64,000 nt of DNA, taken from NCBI GenBank assembly GCA_030760725.1, contig JASWHV010000017.1, positions 8,968,959 through 9,032,958 on the forward strand, written 5' to 3'. Positions 1 through 10,240 of this stretch are shown here, in pieces. Position 1 is the stretch's first letter; every line of letters starts with the position of its first letter. The translations under genes and the position numbers were made by a program. The notes under the pieces were generated by a model, which ran no database searches, was not told the DNA's origin, and saw only the letters and a program-made list of their open reading frames with translations. The stretch is from Neostapfia colusana (Eukaryota > Streptophyta > Magnoliopsida > Poales > Poaceae).

Positions 1-999
1 GGAAAGGGCGGGTAGAGGAGAGGATACCGACGTCAGGGGCGGTGTGGTACGAGGCACCGGAGTCCACCACCCAGTCAGGGCCACAAGGCTTGAGACCCTG
101 CAGGTAGACCGACGGTGTAGAACGGGTCGCGACATGCCCCGGCGGTGGCGGCGCCGGGAAGGAAGACAACACGCTCGGACCCTCGACGGTGGTGCCAACA
201 GAGTAGGCAATAGCCGATCCAGGTACATCAGCCGATGGCAGTCGAGAAGCACCTCCTAGGGTGGCAGCAGGCCAGGCGGTGCCGTCGTGGGGGCTGCAGG
301 ACCGGCGGCCCAAGGGGCGGCTGCAGCTGCTGCGGGCCAGACAGCGGCGCCGTCGTGGGGCACTGCAGAGGCGACGACGGTGGGCCACGCGGCAGCAGCG
401 GCTCGAGGGGTGGCAGCGCTTGGGGCTGCAAGGGCGCCGACGGCGCATGGTGGCAGCGGGGCGGCCCCTGCGGCGGCCTAGGGTAGCGGCGCGGCGCCGA
501 TGGCGGCCCAGGGTGTCGGCGCGGCTGCGGCCCATGGTGTCGGCGCGGCTGCGTCCCATGGTGTCGGCGCAGCTGGGGTGCACACCAGCAACCCCAGCGA
601 AACCGAATCCGGGCGGTGGGTCGCGGGAGGGCAGGGCGACGGGCTGGCACCGTGGCGCGAAACCGAATCCGGGCGGGGCAGCGGCTACTTCGGGCTTCGG
701 CGCCTCGTGGCGCGGGTACGGGAGTTGGGGCTCCGGCTCAGCCGCTCGAGGATTTGGGCGACGGGACGGCACCGCGACAGTCCGGCAGGGCTCGGCGCGG
801 CGAGGCGGTGAGTTGGGATGGTGTGGGGGACGCTCGGGGGCGACCACATCAGCAGGCGGCGCGGCAGCGCAGGCGCGCGGCGCCTCAATAGTGGCGGCGG
901 CCGCTCCGGCGGCCGGCGCTCCGGCGGCAGCGGCGCCTGTGCCTGGGTCATTAGGGTTAGGGTTAAACCCTAATCCTAATTAGTTCCTAGCTGATACCA
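1..999 (-). mobile_element. Copia-1 internal region, 5' part (truncated by window start)
   Basis: This is the 5' end of a Copia LTR retrotransposon read on the minus strand. Bases 1-100 resemble the protease-proximal part of Copia-3 near 9690-9770 (same 'gtggtacga.gc.ccgga' stretch). Bases 190-950 are very GC-rich and encode only low-complexity Ala/Pro/Arg-rich peptides, so I cannot recognise a gag core and gag may be internally deleted. A 16-base phrase, aaccgaatccgggcgg, recurs at about 600 and 660. A primer-binding site for initiator Met tRNA (minus sense TGGTATCAG) lies at 991-999 against the LTR. No intact gene is visible. Confidence 0.7.
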
Positions 1000-1166
1000 T
1001 ATTAGAGTAGCAATTATGGATGTATTGGATGATAGAAAATGCTGGGTACAGGTCTGATTATATAGAGGGATTAGGAGGGGAGAAAAGACTAAACTACCCC
1101 TAACCCTAATCCCTCTCTAATGACTAATATGCCAATGTGACACACACTTAATTATAGTGTCTAACA
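1000..1166 (-). repeat. LTR of Copia-1 (5' LTR, minus orientation)
   Basis: In minus orientation this 167-bp LTR starts TGTTAG (1166-1161) and ends CTAATA (1005-1000), directly against the primer-binding site. The usual terminal CA appears to be mutated to TA. Its outer end abuts histone deacetylase coding sequence, so the first six LTR bases supply a Cys codon and a TAG stop to the host reading frame. Confidence 0.75.
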
Positions 1167-1970
1167 GCCATCATCATGATCGTTGTCATTGTCACCTTCA
1201 TAGTACTCATCGTCACGGTTAATCTGCTTATCTTGGGTATGCTCTGGCAAAAAGTTTTACAAAGTTGTGTAGTAAGTGCAACAATAAAGAGAATCGGGCC
1301 AAAAATAGCACACCACAAGAATCATGACAGAAAACTGCATTATCATGAGATGCATCTGAAAATGAGAAGAAAATTTTGGAGAGCAAAGATAAGTACTAGA
1401 AAGTATAATCATGTGAAAAGCAAGATTAACAGAGAATTGATCACACTAGTGTCTACGTGTAAAAATGGCAAAATAACAAAATATTTGCCATGCACATGAA
1501 ACCAAGGAAATGAATATCCCCATATGAATAATTATCTCTTTTGAATAAGCATAGTATATAACTCCACCTTGTTGTTTTAATATAGCTAGCCCCAAGCGTC
1601 TGTTGTTGTTGAATAAGCACAGTACAGCATGCCAGAAATATTTCACTTACGATCAACACGTTCATCAGGATCCAGCTCATCTTCATCAATATCTGGGATA
1701 TAAAGGCCTGGTGGAACCTGCAAAAAGATTTACTAATATCATTCCTTACTGATTTATGAAAAAGGAAGAGGCATATTCTAGCATTCTGATACTGCACAAC
1801 CGGTTTCGATAGGGAGATGTCACCATGCAAATACAAATACACATAATCACACTACGAGGAGGAAGCCTAACCTCGTGCATCTGAACACCAGGAGCATGTT
1901 GTATAGACTGTAAACTCTCCATTACTTGCACTTTGATGGAACTGAGATATGTCTTACTATTGAAGTTGTC
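1161..1970 (-). pseudogene. HDA9: Histone deacetylase, HDA9-type: last three exons, ended by an LTR
   Basis: Three minus-strand exons with GT-AG borders encode the C terminus of a class I (RPD3) histone deacetylase of the HDA9 clade. Exon 1872-1970 begins DNFNSKTYLSSIKVQVMES. Exon 1651-1717 contains the acidic DIDEDELDPDERVD motif. The last exon, 1161-1243, carries the tail KQINRDDEYYEGDNDNDHDD. The family removes acetyl groups from histone lysines in the nucleus; the tail is a non-catalytic region. The true coding end is near 1167: the Copia-1 LTR begins at 1166 and provides the final Cys codon and TAG stop. The catalytic exons that should lie upstream (to the right) are absent and replaced by transposons, so this segment cannot make an enzyme. 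Identity is firm; expression is unknown. Confidence 0.85.
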
Positions 1971-2033
1971 CTACTCCAATCAAACAGAAAGTAAGAAACC
2001 ATATGACATTTTCAAACCTCAAACAAATGAAGT

Positions 2034-2202
2034 GAAGGGCAGGCCTGGCGCAGTGGTAGAGTCTCTCCACTTGTGTCCTGGAGGTCCTGGGTTCGAATCA
2101 GCCTCCTTGCAAAATAAGCAAGGGGAAGGCTGCCTAGAAATTCCCTTCCCCAGACCCCACAACGTGTGGGAGCTTTCAGCACTGGGTATGCCCTTTTTTT
2201 TT
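2034..2202 (+). mobile_element. Au-type SINE with 13-bp target-site duplication
   Basis: A 169-bp tRNA-derived SINE. It has an RNA polymerase III A box (tggcgcagtgg, about 2047) and B box (ggttcgaatca, about 2090). The body contains the 'cccttccccagaccccac' and 'gcactgggtatgccc' phrases typical of grass Au SINEs, and the end is a T run. The 13-bp sequence aaacaaatgaagt flanks it perfectly at 2021-2033 and 2203-2215, so both ends are exact. It sits in what was a deacetylase intron. Confidence 0.92.
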
Positions 2203-2325
2203 AAACAAATGAAGTTCCAGGCTTCTAGCATCACGAAACTGATTAACTTGTGCCATCAGATGAAGGAGCTCTAATAGCAGAGCCACACTTACTATTTCAA
2301 ATGTTAGAGAAAACTATAACATAGG

Positions 2326-3065
2326 TGTCAAGGGCGCCGAACCCCCGACTGACCGGACCGCGGCTACGCAGCTCGTAGCCGTCGGTCGTCTTTTCAGGCG
2401 AGGTTAACCCCTCAGCCGCAGGCTTAGCAGAGAGAGAAGAGATTAGGGAAGTAAATTCTTGCCTTCCATTTGCCCAACCGAAATAAGGAAGGTTATCCTT
2501 TATTCTAGGAATTTCTAAAATATCTTGCTAAGTTTCTATCTTTAGCCCAAGAGGCTAACCCCTGCTGGGCGCCTGCCCAGCGCGCTCAGCCGCGCGGCGC
2601 ACGTAGCGGGCGCGTCCGCGCCTAGCATATGTGCGACCGTACATGACATCTCTCCCCGCCTTGAAGTCCAACTCGTCCTCGAGCTGAAAGGAAGGGAACC
2701 GAGCACGGAAGTCGTCCAGATCCTCCCACGTAGCCGAAGAAGGTGGTTCTCCCTGCCATTCCACGAGCACCTAGCGTACTTCCCGGGCCAGCCGAGCTCG
2801 AGTCACCCGGGCAGGTGCAGGCACCACAACACCGTGCAGGAGCGGAGGCAGCAGCGGTGGATCGGCCGGCTGGTTACCAACAAACTTCTTGAGGATGCCG
2901 ATATGGAATACATCATGAAGGCGAGCGCTGGGAGGAAGCTGGAGCCGCACAGCCACCTCGTTGATGAGTTCCGTCACCTGGTACGGCCCGACGTATCGTG
3001 GCTTGAGTTTCCCTGTTGCCGAGCGTGGGAGTGATGCTGCTGCCCGCTGCCGAAGGCGAAGAAGA
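2326..3065 (-). mobile_element. Gypsy-1 3' fragment: integrase C terminus, chromodomain and partial LTR
   Basis: Minus-strand coding sequence from about 3073 down to 2555 matches the end of a chromovirus-type Gypsy pol. It has the GKLKPRYVGPYQV and LHDVFHIGILKKF motifs of the integrase C-terminal region, followed after one in-frame break (about 2771) by a chromodomain-like VEWQGEPPSSATWEDLDDF stretch. The remaining 2326-2554 is probably the 3' LTR (outer end TGTCAAGG at 2326), but I cannot place its inner border. The upstream pol, gag and 5' LTR are gone, and the Copia-2 LTR abuts at 3066. Confidence 0.75.
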
Positions 3066-3696
3066 TGTTGCAATTCTGGTGTTATTTACACCAAATTGCC
3101 TCTGCACTCTTTTCTGATGAAGTACAGTAGCAGTTGTAGTCCTGAACTTGCTCCCACTTGCTGCTGCAACTTGCTCCCACTTGATGTTGCAACTTGCTGG
3201 CACTTGATGGATGCTGCAACTTGCTGCTGCAACTTGCAATAGTCTTCTGACGAAAGGGACAGAGGCAGCAGGAGATAGCAGATGCAATCTGCTATGGCTC
3301 AGCGCAAGAAGAAAAACAAAACAGGAGAGAACAGGGCTGCCGCCTGTTGGATTCTGTCTCTGGTCGGGACAAAACAGAGAAGAGAGAGAGAAGCTGGTTT
3401 GTTCTGATCTGGGTGCAGAACAGGGGAGAGGCGGCGGCTAGAGGGAGAGGCGGCTAGGGCAGAGGAGGTGGAGGAACTTTTCTTTTATCGATCTCTCTCA
3501 ACTTTTGGGGTGTTTTGGCTTGTTTATATAGCCCCCCTTACAAGAGTCTTAATCTATTACAAAAGAATCTATTAGTCTATCTCTAAAAAGACTAAACTCA
3601 GATTTCTTCTAAAAGGGGACCACGGCCTGGGCCAGGGCACACCAGCCCACTCGGCCCAGTTTTGGCCGCCCTGGGCCAGGGGCAGATCAGCCCACA
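3066..3696 (-). repeat. 3' LTR of Copia-2
   Basis: In minus orientation the LTR runs from TGTGGGCT (3696) to GCAACA (3066), 631 bp, immediately after a purine-rich tract (aggaggagaa) at the end of the Copia-2 RNase H gene. A TATA-like element, minus-sense ctatataaac, lies near 3520-3531. The distal 150 bp contain repeats of a 'gctgcaacttgctcccacttg'-like phrase. Confidence 0.75.
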
Positions 3697-5070
3697 TTCT
3701 CCTCCTGATGCTGACACTGGTCCACGTCTAGGATCCCGATCCTTCTCATCTCCACGAACTTCTGTCTTCCAAGAGCCTTGGTCAAGATGTCCGCCATCTG
3801 GTCTTGAGTGGAGATTTGTTCAACAACAATAGTAACGTTGTCCACACACTCCCGTATGTAATAATACTTGACATCGATGTGCTTGCTTCTGTCATGGTGT
3901 ACCGTATTCCTGCTCAAGTCTATAGCTGACTTTTTATCAACCTGCAGCACCGGCGCCTTCGATTTTTCAGCTAAGTCCTCCATCAGCCGTGCCATCCATA
4001 CACCTTGACATGCCCCTTGAGCTGCTGCAATATACTCTGCTCACATGAGGACAAGGCCACCACCTTCTGCTTGAAGGACTGCCATGAAACAGGGTTATTT
4101 TCAAGACAAAACAGCACCCCGTTTGTGCTCTTGCGGTCCTCCACGTCTCCCGCATAGTCACTACCCGAGTACCCAATAAGATCCATGTCTCCTCCTCACC
4201 AAGTATCACAGCCCTCTAACCAAGCTCCTATAGTCCGTTGCATGCACCAACGGGCTATCACTTGTCTTGCAAAGCTTGAGGCCTTGCTCCATAGGAAATG
4301 CACAGGGATTGCATCCTTCCAGGCCAGCTTTAAAGACAAGTTTGGAAGCGTAGGCCGCCTGCCCAACGCTTATCCATGCATCAGTTTGCCGCACCTCCAG
4401 GCCAAGATAATATGACAAGAGACCCAAGTCGCTCATGTTGAACCTCTTCATCATCTCCCCTTTGAACTTCTTGAGATCGCCTCCTCCTGTGATAACAAGA
4501 TTGTCGACGTACACGCCGACGATGAGCTTCTCATCTTCAGCTCTACGGAAATAGATCCCGTGCTCGCTAGTACTCTTCTGGAAACCAAGCGATAGCAAGC
4601 TATCGTTGAGCTTGGCATTCCAGGCCCTGGGCGCCTGACGAAGTCCATATAAAGCCTTCTTGAGCCGATACATCTTGTGTTCGGCTCCGTCGATGATGAA
4701 GCCAGCCGGCTGGGAGACGTACACCTCCTCCATCAAGTCGCCGTTCAGGAAGGCGCTCTTCACGTCCATGTGGTGTACCTCCCACCCCTTGTGCGCAACA
4801 ACTGCAAGGAGCAAGCGAACAGATTCGAGACGAGCTACAAGAGCAAATACCTCGTCAAAATATATTCCTGGCCGTTGGACATAGCCTTTTGCCACCAATC
4901 GAGCCTTGTGCTTCACCACCTCCCCATGCTCATCCTTCTTCACCTTGAACACCCATTTGAGGCCAATGGGCTTGTGCCCTGCAGGAAGATCAACAAGTTT
5001 CCAAGTCTTGTTTTCTTCTATAGACTTTATCTCCTCGAGCATGGCACGTCTCCAGCACGGGTGTTCCTCA
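3687..5070 (-). pseudogene. Copia-2 pol: reverse transcriptase and RNase H, broken
   Basis: Minus-strand Copia pol fragment. The reverse transcriptase lies at about 4206-5070 (motifs NKTWKLVDLPAGHKPIGLKW, VKSAFLNG, KALYGLRQAPRAWNAKL). The catalytic box reads YVDNLV instead of YVDD, so a catalytic Asp is lost. Near 4206 the frame ends after 'DYRSL', roughly 60 codons are missing, and the sequence resumes with the RNase H motif (GYSGSDYAGD, KSTNGV) and the C-terminal KALGRQKFVEMR. The start is cut by the Gypsy-2 fragment. The Copia-2 integrase continues at 6354-7269. This copy is inactive. Confidence 0.82.
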
Positions 5071-6353
5071 GCATGCAGAAGTGACAGCCTTGGGAACCGT
5101 CGCAGTAAAAGCAACCATCAAGTGGGCGCACGCTCCCACGATCCCGCGACTGTTCGTGCTCCGGCAGCGGTCAATGCGGGACTTAGAGAAAGTGCGCGGA
5201 ACAGAAGAGACGGAGGCCCCACCTCGGGCTCGCTATCTCTCCCGAGATGGGCCTGGGGGCCACTGTCGGTACCCACGATATGGGGTACCCCCGCGCACAG
5301 GGGAAAATGCCTAAGGAACTCACCCTTCTCCGCAGGGAGAGCTCCGAAGGCGCCACGTGTCCAGCGGGGCCGGACCTCCCTCTCCTCAGAGGAGAGCTCC
5401 GGGCCCGCCACGTGGCCAGCAGCAGCCGGACCTCCCCCCTCCGCGGGGAGAGCTCCGAAGGCGCCACGTGCCCCGCGGGCCCGGACCTCCCTCTCCTCAA
5501 AGGAGAGCTCCGGGCCCGCCACGTGGCCGACAGAAGCCGGACCTCCCCCCCCTCCGCGGGGAGAGGTCCGAAGGCTCCACGTGTCCCGCGGGGCCGGACC
5601 TCCCTCTCCTCAGAGGAGAGCTCCGAGCCCGCCACGTGGCTAGCAGGACGGCGCTGCCTGCCCCCGCGCGGTAGGCAGCAGGCGTAAAGACGCACCATAC
5701 CTTGCCCGTACAAGGTATTCAAGGCCCGCACCTTCCCAAGACGCGAAGACGCGGAGCACGCCTCTGTCAGGTGCCGTTGCGCCCAGTCGCATCGCAGACT
5801 GGCGCGCCGTGTCAGAACCTGCCAGCCAATTAACACAGCGACAAGACATCCCCTGCCGCCCCCACCTTCATCAACCACTACGACTAGCTTGTGGCATGGG
5901 CAGGGCGGTAGAATGAAGACTCGGAAGCCTTCGCTAGAGACAACTACCGACATAACTGCAGATACGATAGTCGGCAGGCAATCTCCCCGGGACCACATGT
6001 CGGGTCCCGGACCCCTCCCTTGTAAGCCACTCGAGCCTTGGACTATAAAAGGCTCGGGTAGGCAACGTTAGCAAGGGTTCGAACTCTGTGAACTCGCATC
6101 CTAGGCATCACTCACCCTCAAGCTCAGGACTCCGGTTCTGAGCAACAAGCAATACAGCGAGTGCCTCTGCTCACCGTGGATGTAGGGTATTACGCTCCGG
6201 CGGCCTGAACCACGTAAAACTCGCCGTGTCAAGCTTCTCCCTCACTCGTCCCTAACGCTGAAGCTCTCCGCAAGCGACTAGCCACTCCGAAAAAGAACCT
6301 CCGTGGGCTGCCCAGAGCAGATCCGGGGGAAGTGTCGACCACACACTTCGACA
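5071..6353 (+). mobile_element. Gypsy-2: 3' end of internal region plus 3' LTR, same family as Gypsy-4
   Basis: Bases 5071-5263 match the reverse complement of the Gypsy-4 internal region at about 32401-32595. Bases 5264-6353 form the LTR (TGTCGGTACC to CTTCGACA, 1090 bp), homologous to the Gypsy-4 LTRs but on the opposite strand. The 5' part of the element is missing. It separates the integrase and reverse transcriptase of Copia-2, so it most likely landed in that element and was later 5'-truncated by deletion. The LTR carries an array of CACGTGG-containing repeats (about 5330-5640) and a TATA-like ctataaaag at about 6043. Confidence 0.85.
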
Positions 6354-7269
6354 CACGTCGTCGTCGTAGTGGGCGTCGACGACGTTGCTGCCGGGGTCCA
6401 ACAGCGGTGTGGCAAAGCAGATGGGCCGTGGAGGATTCCGGGGCATGACGAAGGTGCTGGAATCTTCAAGTCCGGAATCCCCCACTGCAGCTGACCCCCG
6501 TGCAGGATTGTCCCAGCCCTGATTTGCGTTGGACAGTCCCCGCAGGAACCTTTGAGGCGACGCTGCAGGTGCTGAACTCATTCCAGTAGGTCTGGAGGCT
6601 GGCGTAGGAACTCCTAGGGTCTGGACAGACCCTTCCGTGCCCCTCCTGGGCACAGTTGGGGCGCTGTTCGGCCCCTCCGGACCCTGCAGCACCTCTCCGG
6701 GTGCTGGAACAGCAGGTCCAGCAGGTGCTGGACCTAAGGAGTCGACGTGGAAGGCGGTGTAGTCCTCTTCTCCTGCTCCTTCTCCCCAGTCCCACTTGGC
6801 CGCCTCGTCGAATATCACGTCACGTGATATGTGTCTGCGCCCATCAGCCGGATTATAAATCCGATAGCCCTTCGCTCCTGCAGCATAGCCAAGAAAAATC
6901 ATCGGAGTACTCCGGTCTTCCAACTTTTTCAGGTGGGGGCGCGTGTTCTTGACATACCCCCCCACACACAAAAGTTCGGAAATAATTGACGGCTGGTCGC
7001 TCTCCATGCCAAGCTTCATATGGCGTCTTCCCGTCGAGGCCGCGGGTGGGGGATCGATTCAATATACAGACAACCGTGACAACTGCCTCACCCCAAACAA
7101 TCCCGGGCATACCCTTTGCCTGCAACATGCTCCTCGCCATGCCGACCACTGTCTGGTTGTGCCGCTCCACAACCCCATTTTGCTGCGGAGTATACGGGGC
7201 TGTGAGCTGGCGCTGTACTCCGTGCTGAGCGCAGTACTCGCCGAACTCATATGAGGTGAACTCCCCTCC
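6354..7269 (-). pseudogene. Copia-2 integrase fragment
   Basis: On the minus strand this encodes the second half of a Copia integrase: TDRGGEF, PYTPQQNGVVERHNQT, WGEAVVTVVCILNRSP and KTPYEAWHGERPAVNY, then the post-core KLEDRSTPMIFLGYAAGAKG and SRDVIFDE motifs and a Pro-rich linker. A frame change lies near 6950. The reading order fits the integrase half of Copia-2, whose reverse transcriptase lies at 4206-5070. Its upstream edge, at about 7269, is fused in frame to the reverse transcriptase of a different element (Copia-3). Confidence 0.78.
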
Positions 7270-7782
7270 TCGATCAGTACGGCTGTAGACGAAGAGCGAG
7301 GTGTCCGACTTGGCCTCGACGAAACCGAGCGAGGCCAGGAAGGAGGCGAACCGGCTGTACCAAGCCCAAATCGCCTGCTTCAGGCCGTACAGGGACTTGT
7401 TCAGCTGGCAAACCATGTCTAGACGAGCTGAATCAACGAACCCTGTCGGCTGACTGCAGTACACCGTCTCCGTCAGCGTGCCTTGGAAGAAGGCGTTCTT
7501 GACCTCCAACTGGTGGACAGGCCAAGAACGCGAGAGAGCCAACGACAGAATGGTTTGAACCGTCGCCGGCTTTACCACCGGGCTGAAGGTCTCGTCGTAG
7601 TCGACACTAGGGCGCTGAGTGAAGCCCTGTAGGACCCACCGAGCCTTGTACCTCTCCAACGACCCATCCGCCTTCCGCTTATGCGTGAATACCCACTTGA
7701 CCGTGACAACATTGCCACGACCAGGATGGGGAACCAAGTCCCAGGTCTGGTTGGCAAGCAGGGCCGCATACTCTTCTTCCAT
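7270..7782 (-). pseudogene. Copia-3 reverse transcriptase, N-terminal part
   Basis: Minus-strand reverse transcriptase start: EYAALLANQTWDLVPHPG, VKWVFTHKRKADGS, YKARWVLQGF, VKNAFFQGTLTE and LNKSLYGLKQA. It stops at about 7270, before the YVDD active site, and continues without a stop into the integrase of Copia-2. The rest of the reverse transcriptase, RNase H and 3' LTR of Copia-3 are absent from the window. The upstream linker to the integrase is a GC-rich repeat. Confidence 0.8.
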
Positions 7783-8059
7783 ATCCCGACGCCAGTTGGG
7801 ATCAGCGAGGGCACTACGGACAGAAAGAGGGGATAAGCGAGATGGGTGAAGAGGCAGGCGGTGGGGAGGTCGTCGAGGAGAGGACGACCCCAGAAAACCG
7901 CTCCACCGGACGGAGAACTCCAGCCGCCCGTCGGGTCACCATCGGGTGGACGTGACTGGGGTCCCGATGGAACAGTGGGGGGGGGGGTACACCAGAGACT
8001 CGGGGCGGGAAGAGGTCGGTGCACCAACCCGCGCTCATCGCTGATAGACAAGAGCGGGA

Positions 8060-8400
8060 TCAGCGTACCGCGACGTCGAGGCAGCACAGGGCGTAGCAGT
8101 CGACGTCGGGGACGCCGGGGCCGCAGCGGGTGACGTCGGGGACGCCGAGGCCATGCGTGGCGCAGCGGGCGACGTCGGAGACGCCGGGGACGTGCGTGAC
8201 GCAGCGGGCGACGTCGGGGACGCCGGGGCCGAGCGTGGCGCAGGGGCGACGTCGGGGACGCCGGGGCCGCACATGGCGCAGCAGGAGACGTCGGGGCCGC
8301 ACGTGGCGCAGCGGGAGACGTCGGGGGCGCCGGGGGCGCGCGTGGCGCATCGGGCGACGTCGGGGCTGCGCGGGGCGCAGCGGGTGAATAACCTGCAGAG
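8060..8400 (-). repeat. GC-rich minisatellite in the Copia-3 integrase/RT linker
   Basis: Imperfect tandem units of roughly 30-39 bp built on 'gacgtcggggacgccggggcc' and 'gtggcgcagcggg' fill this interval, about nine units. They encode a Pro/Arg/Ala-rich or Ser/Pro-rich linker depending on frame, between the integrase and reverse transcriptase of Copia-3. Nothing suggests a separate gene. Confidence 0.75.
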
Positions 8401-8438
8401 GGTAAAGACCGAGGTCGCTGGATAGGAGCGGCCTTGAG

Positions 8439-10161
8439 TTAAGTAGAAAAAAGAGAATCCAACTCAGCGACAGAGTCAGAGGACGAAGTGGAAAAGGGAA
8501 AGAAAGACTCATCGAAGACGACGTGTCGGGAGACCAAGATGTGACGGGTAGCAAGGTCAAGGCACCGGTACCCCTTATGATCAGGGGAATACCCGAGGAA
8601 AACACACCGAGTCGAACGAGGCACAAGCTTATGAGGAGCTGTGGCGGACAGGTTAGGGTAGCATGCGCACCCGAAGACTCGAAGGTGGTCGTAGAGAGGA
8701 ATGGTGCCGAAAAGAGCAAAGTGAGGGGTGGGAGCACTAATCACCTTAGTAGGAAGGCGATTAATGAGGAAACTGGCGGTGTGAAGAGGCTCCACCCAGT
8801 ACCGAGCAAGAATGGAGGCCTGAAACATCACGGAACGCATGACATCGTTAGTGGTACGAATCATGCGTTCGACCTTGCCGTTCTGACGGGAAGTGTACGG
8901 GCAAGACATGCGCAACTGAACACCGCGAGAGAGAAGGAAGCCACGGAACGCAGAGTTATCGAACTCACGTCCGTTATCGCACTGGACGGCTCGAATAATA
9001 CGCCCAAACTGGGTGGACACCCAAGCGAAGAAGTGAGAAAGAGTGACGAACGTATCAGACTTCTATCGCAAAGCAAAAGTCTACGAATAGTGTGAAAAAT
9101 CATCGAGTATCACCAAGTAATATTTATAACCCGAAACACTGACAATAGGAGAAATCCAAAGATCATAGTGAATCAGATCAAAAAGACGCTCAACATGAAT
9201 AACAAATTGCGAAAATGGAAGCCGAACATGGTGACTAAGCTGACAACCATGACACACAGACTCATGAGTGCCCCTAGTATACGAAATCACTGAACTACTA
9301 GACAACTTAGACAGGACATCAATACCAGGATGGCCGAGCCGGCGATGCTAAGTCGTGGAAGAAGTTATCGTAGCCAGGGCAAAAGGAGAAGCTGAAGCGG
9401 AAGCAGGAAGACGAAACGTGTACAGGGGCCCCGAACTCTCACAGCGGTGAAGAAGACGCCGGGTAGTAAGATCCTTCACAGATAAACCAAAAGGATCAAA
9501 CTCAATGGAAACATGGTTGTCAGTGGTAAAACGACGAACAGAAAGAAGATATTGAATAATGTCAGGAGCAACGAGAACATCTCTGAGCTGGAGAGAATCC
9601 GAAGAACCTAAGTCACCTACTGAGGTGACAGGAAGAACAGACCCGTTCCCAACAACGATAGATGAAGGATGAGAAGGATGAGAAGGGTGGGTAGAAGAGA
9701 GTATACCAGCATCAGGAGTAGTGTGGTACGATGCGCCGGAATCAGCAACCCAGACAGGACCGGGTGGAGTGAGAGTCATAGTGCTGAAGGAGGAAGCCAG
9801 CGACTGACGGTCCCACCCGTCAGGAGTGGTGTGCTGCGCTGACGACTCAGCACCCGAGCCCCAGTGGGTGGACGGCCCACCAGAGGTCAGAGTCCACTGT
9901 CTGCTAGGTGGGTAGCCAGCCCCGCCGTGGGTAGGAGTGGCCACGTAGGCCGCCTGAGGTCGCGGAGGTCGAGGTGGCGGGAGACCGGAGACGGCCCAAG
10001 CCACATGGAGATCTGGCCGGTCCACGGGTTGTAGGGAGTGGGCCAGGGTGGCAGAGCACCTGCGCCACTTCCCTGACCGGTGCCACCACCACCAGTAATA
10101 CCTCCTCCTGTAAAACCTCCACGGCCACCGCGCTTACGACCACCCCGAGGACGATTACCAC
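8439..10161 (-). pseudogene. Copia-3 protease and integrase, frameshifted
   Basis: Read on the minus strand: a Gly-rich gag tail, then the aspartic protease motif VADSGASYHTT (about 9740) at 9348-10025. The zinc-binding part of the integrase (CHGCQLSHHVRLPF) and YYLVILDDFSHYS core start are at 9081-9305. The core continues at 8439-9020 with CDNGREFDN, PYTSRQNGKVERMIRT and the post-core VFLGYSPDHKGYRC. A frame change separates the blocks near 9060-9081. No CCHC zinc knuckle is evident. The element is inactive. Confidence 0.8.
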
Positions 10162-10240
10162 TGCCAGGGTTGGCAGGGGCCCCTGTAGTGGTAGGCGGGC
10201 GCGGCGGCTGTCCCCCTGAAGGAGCAGCAGGTGGAGGAGG

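Noticed and set aside
948..982. Interstitial telomere repeat (ttagggttagggtt / aaaccctaatcc)
   Set aside because: Only a few degenerate units, located in the Copia leader close to the primer-binding site; not enough for a telomeric array.
261..983. 240-codon plus-strand ORF rich in Arg/Gly/Ala
   Set aside because: It is antisense to a Copia leader of extreme GC content, where stop codons are rare; no domain is recognisable.
2041..2115. Possible tRNA gene (A box and B box with a T run downstream)
   Set aside because: The segment does not fold as a full cloverleaf by eye, continues into an Au-SINE body and is bounded by a 13-bp target-site duplication, so it is a SINE head.
8060..8400. CRISPR-like or regulatory repeat array
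   Set aside because: Units are contiguous without unique spacers, GC-rich and inside a Copia pol linker; a minisatellite explains them.
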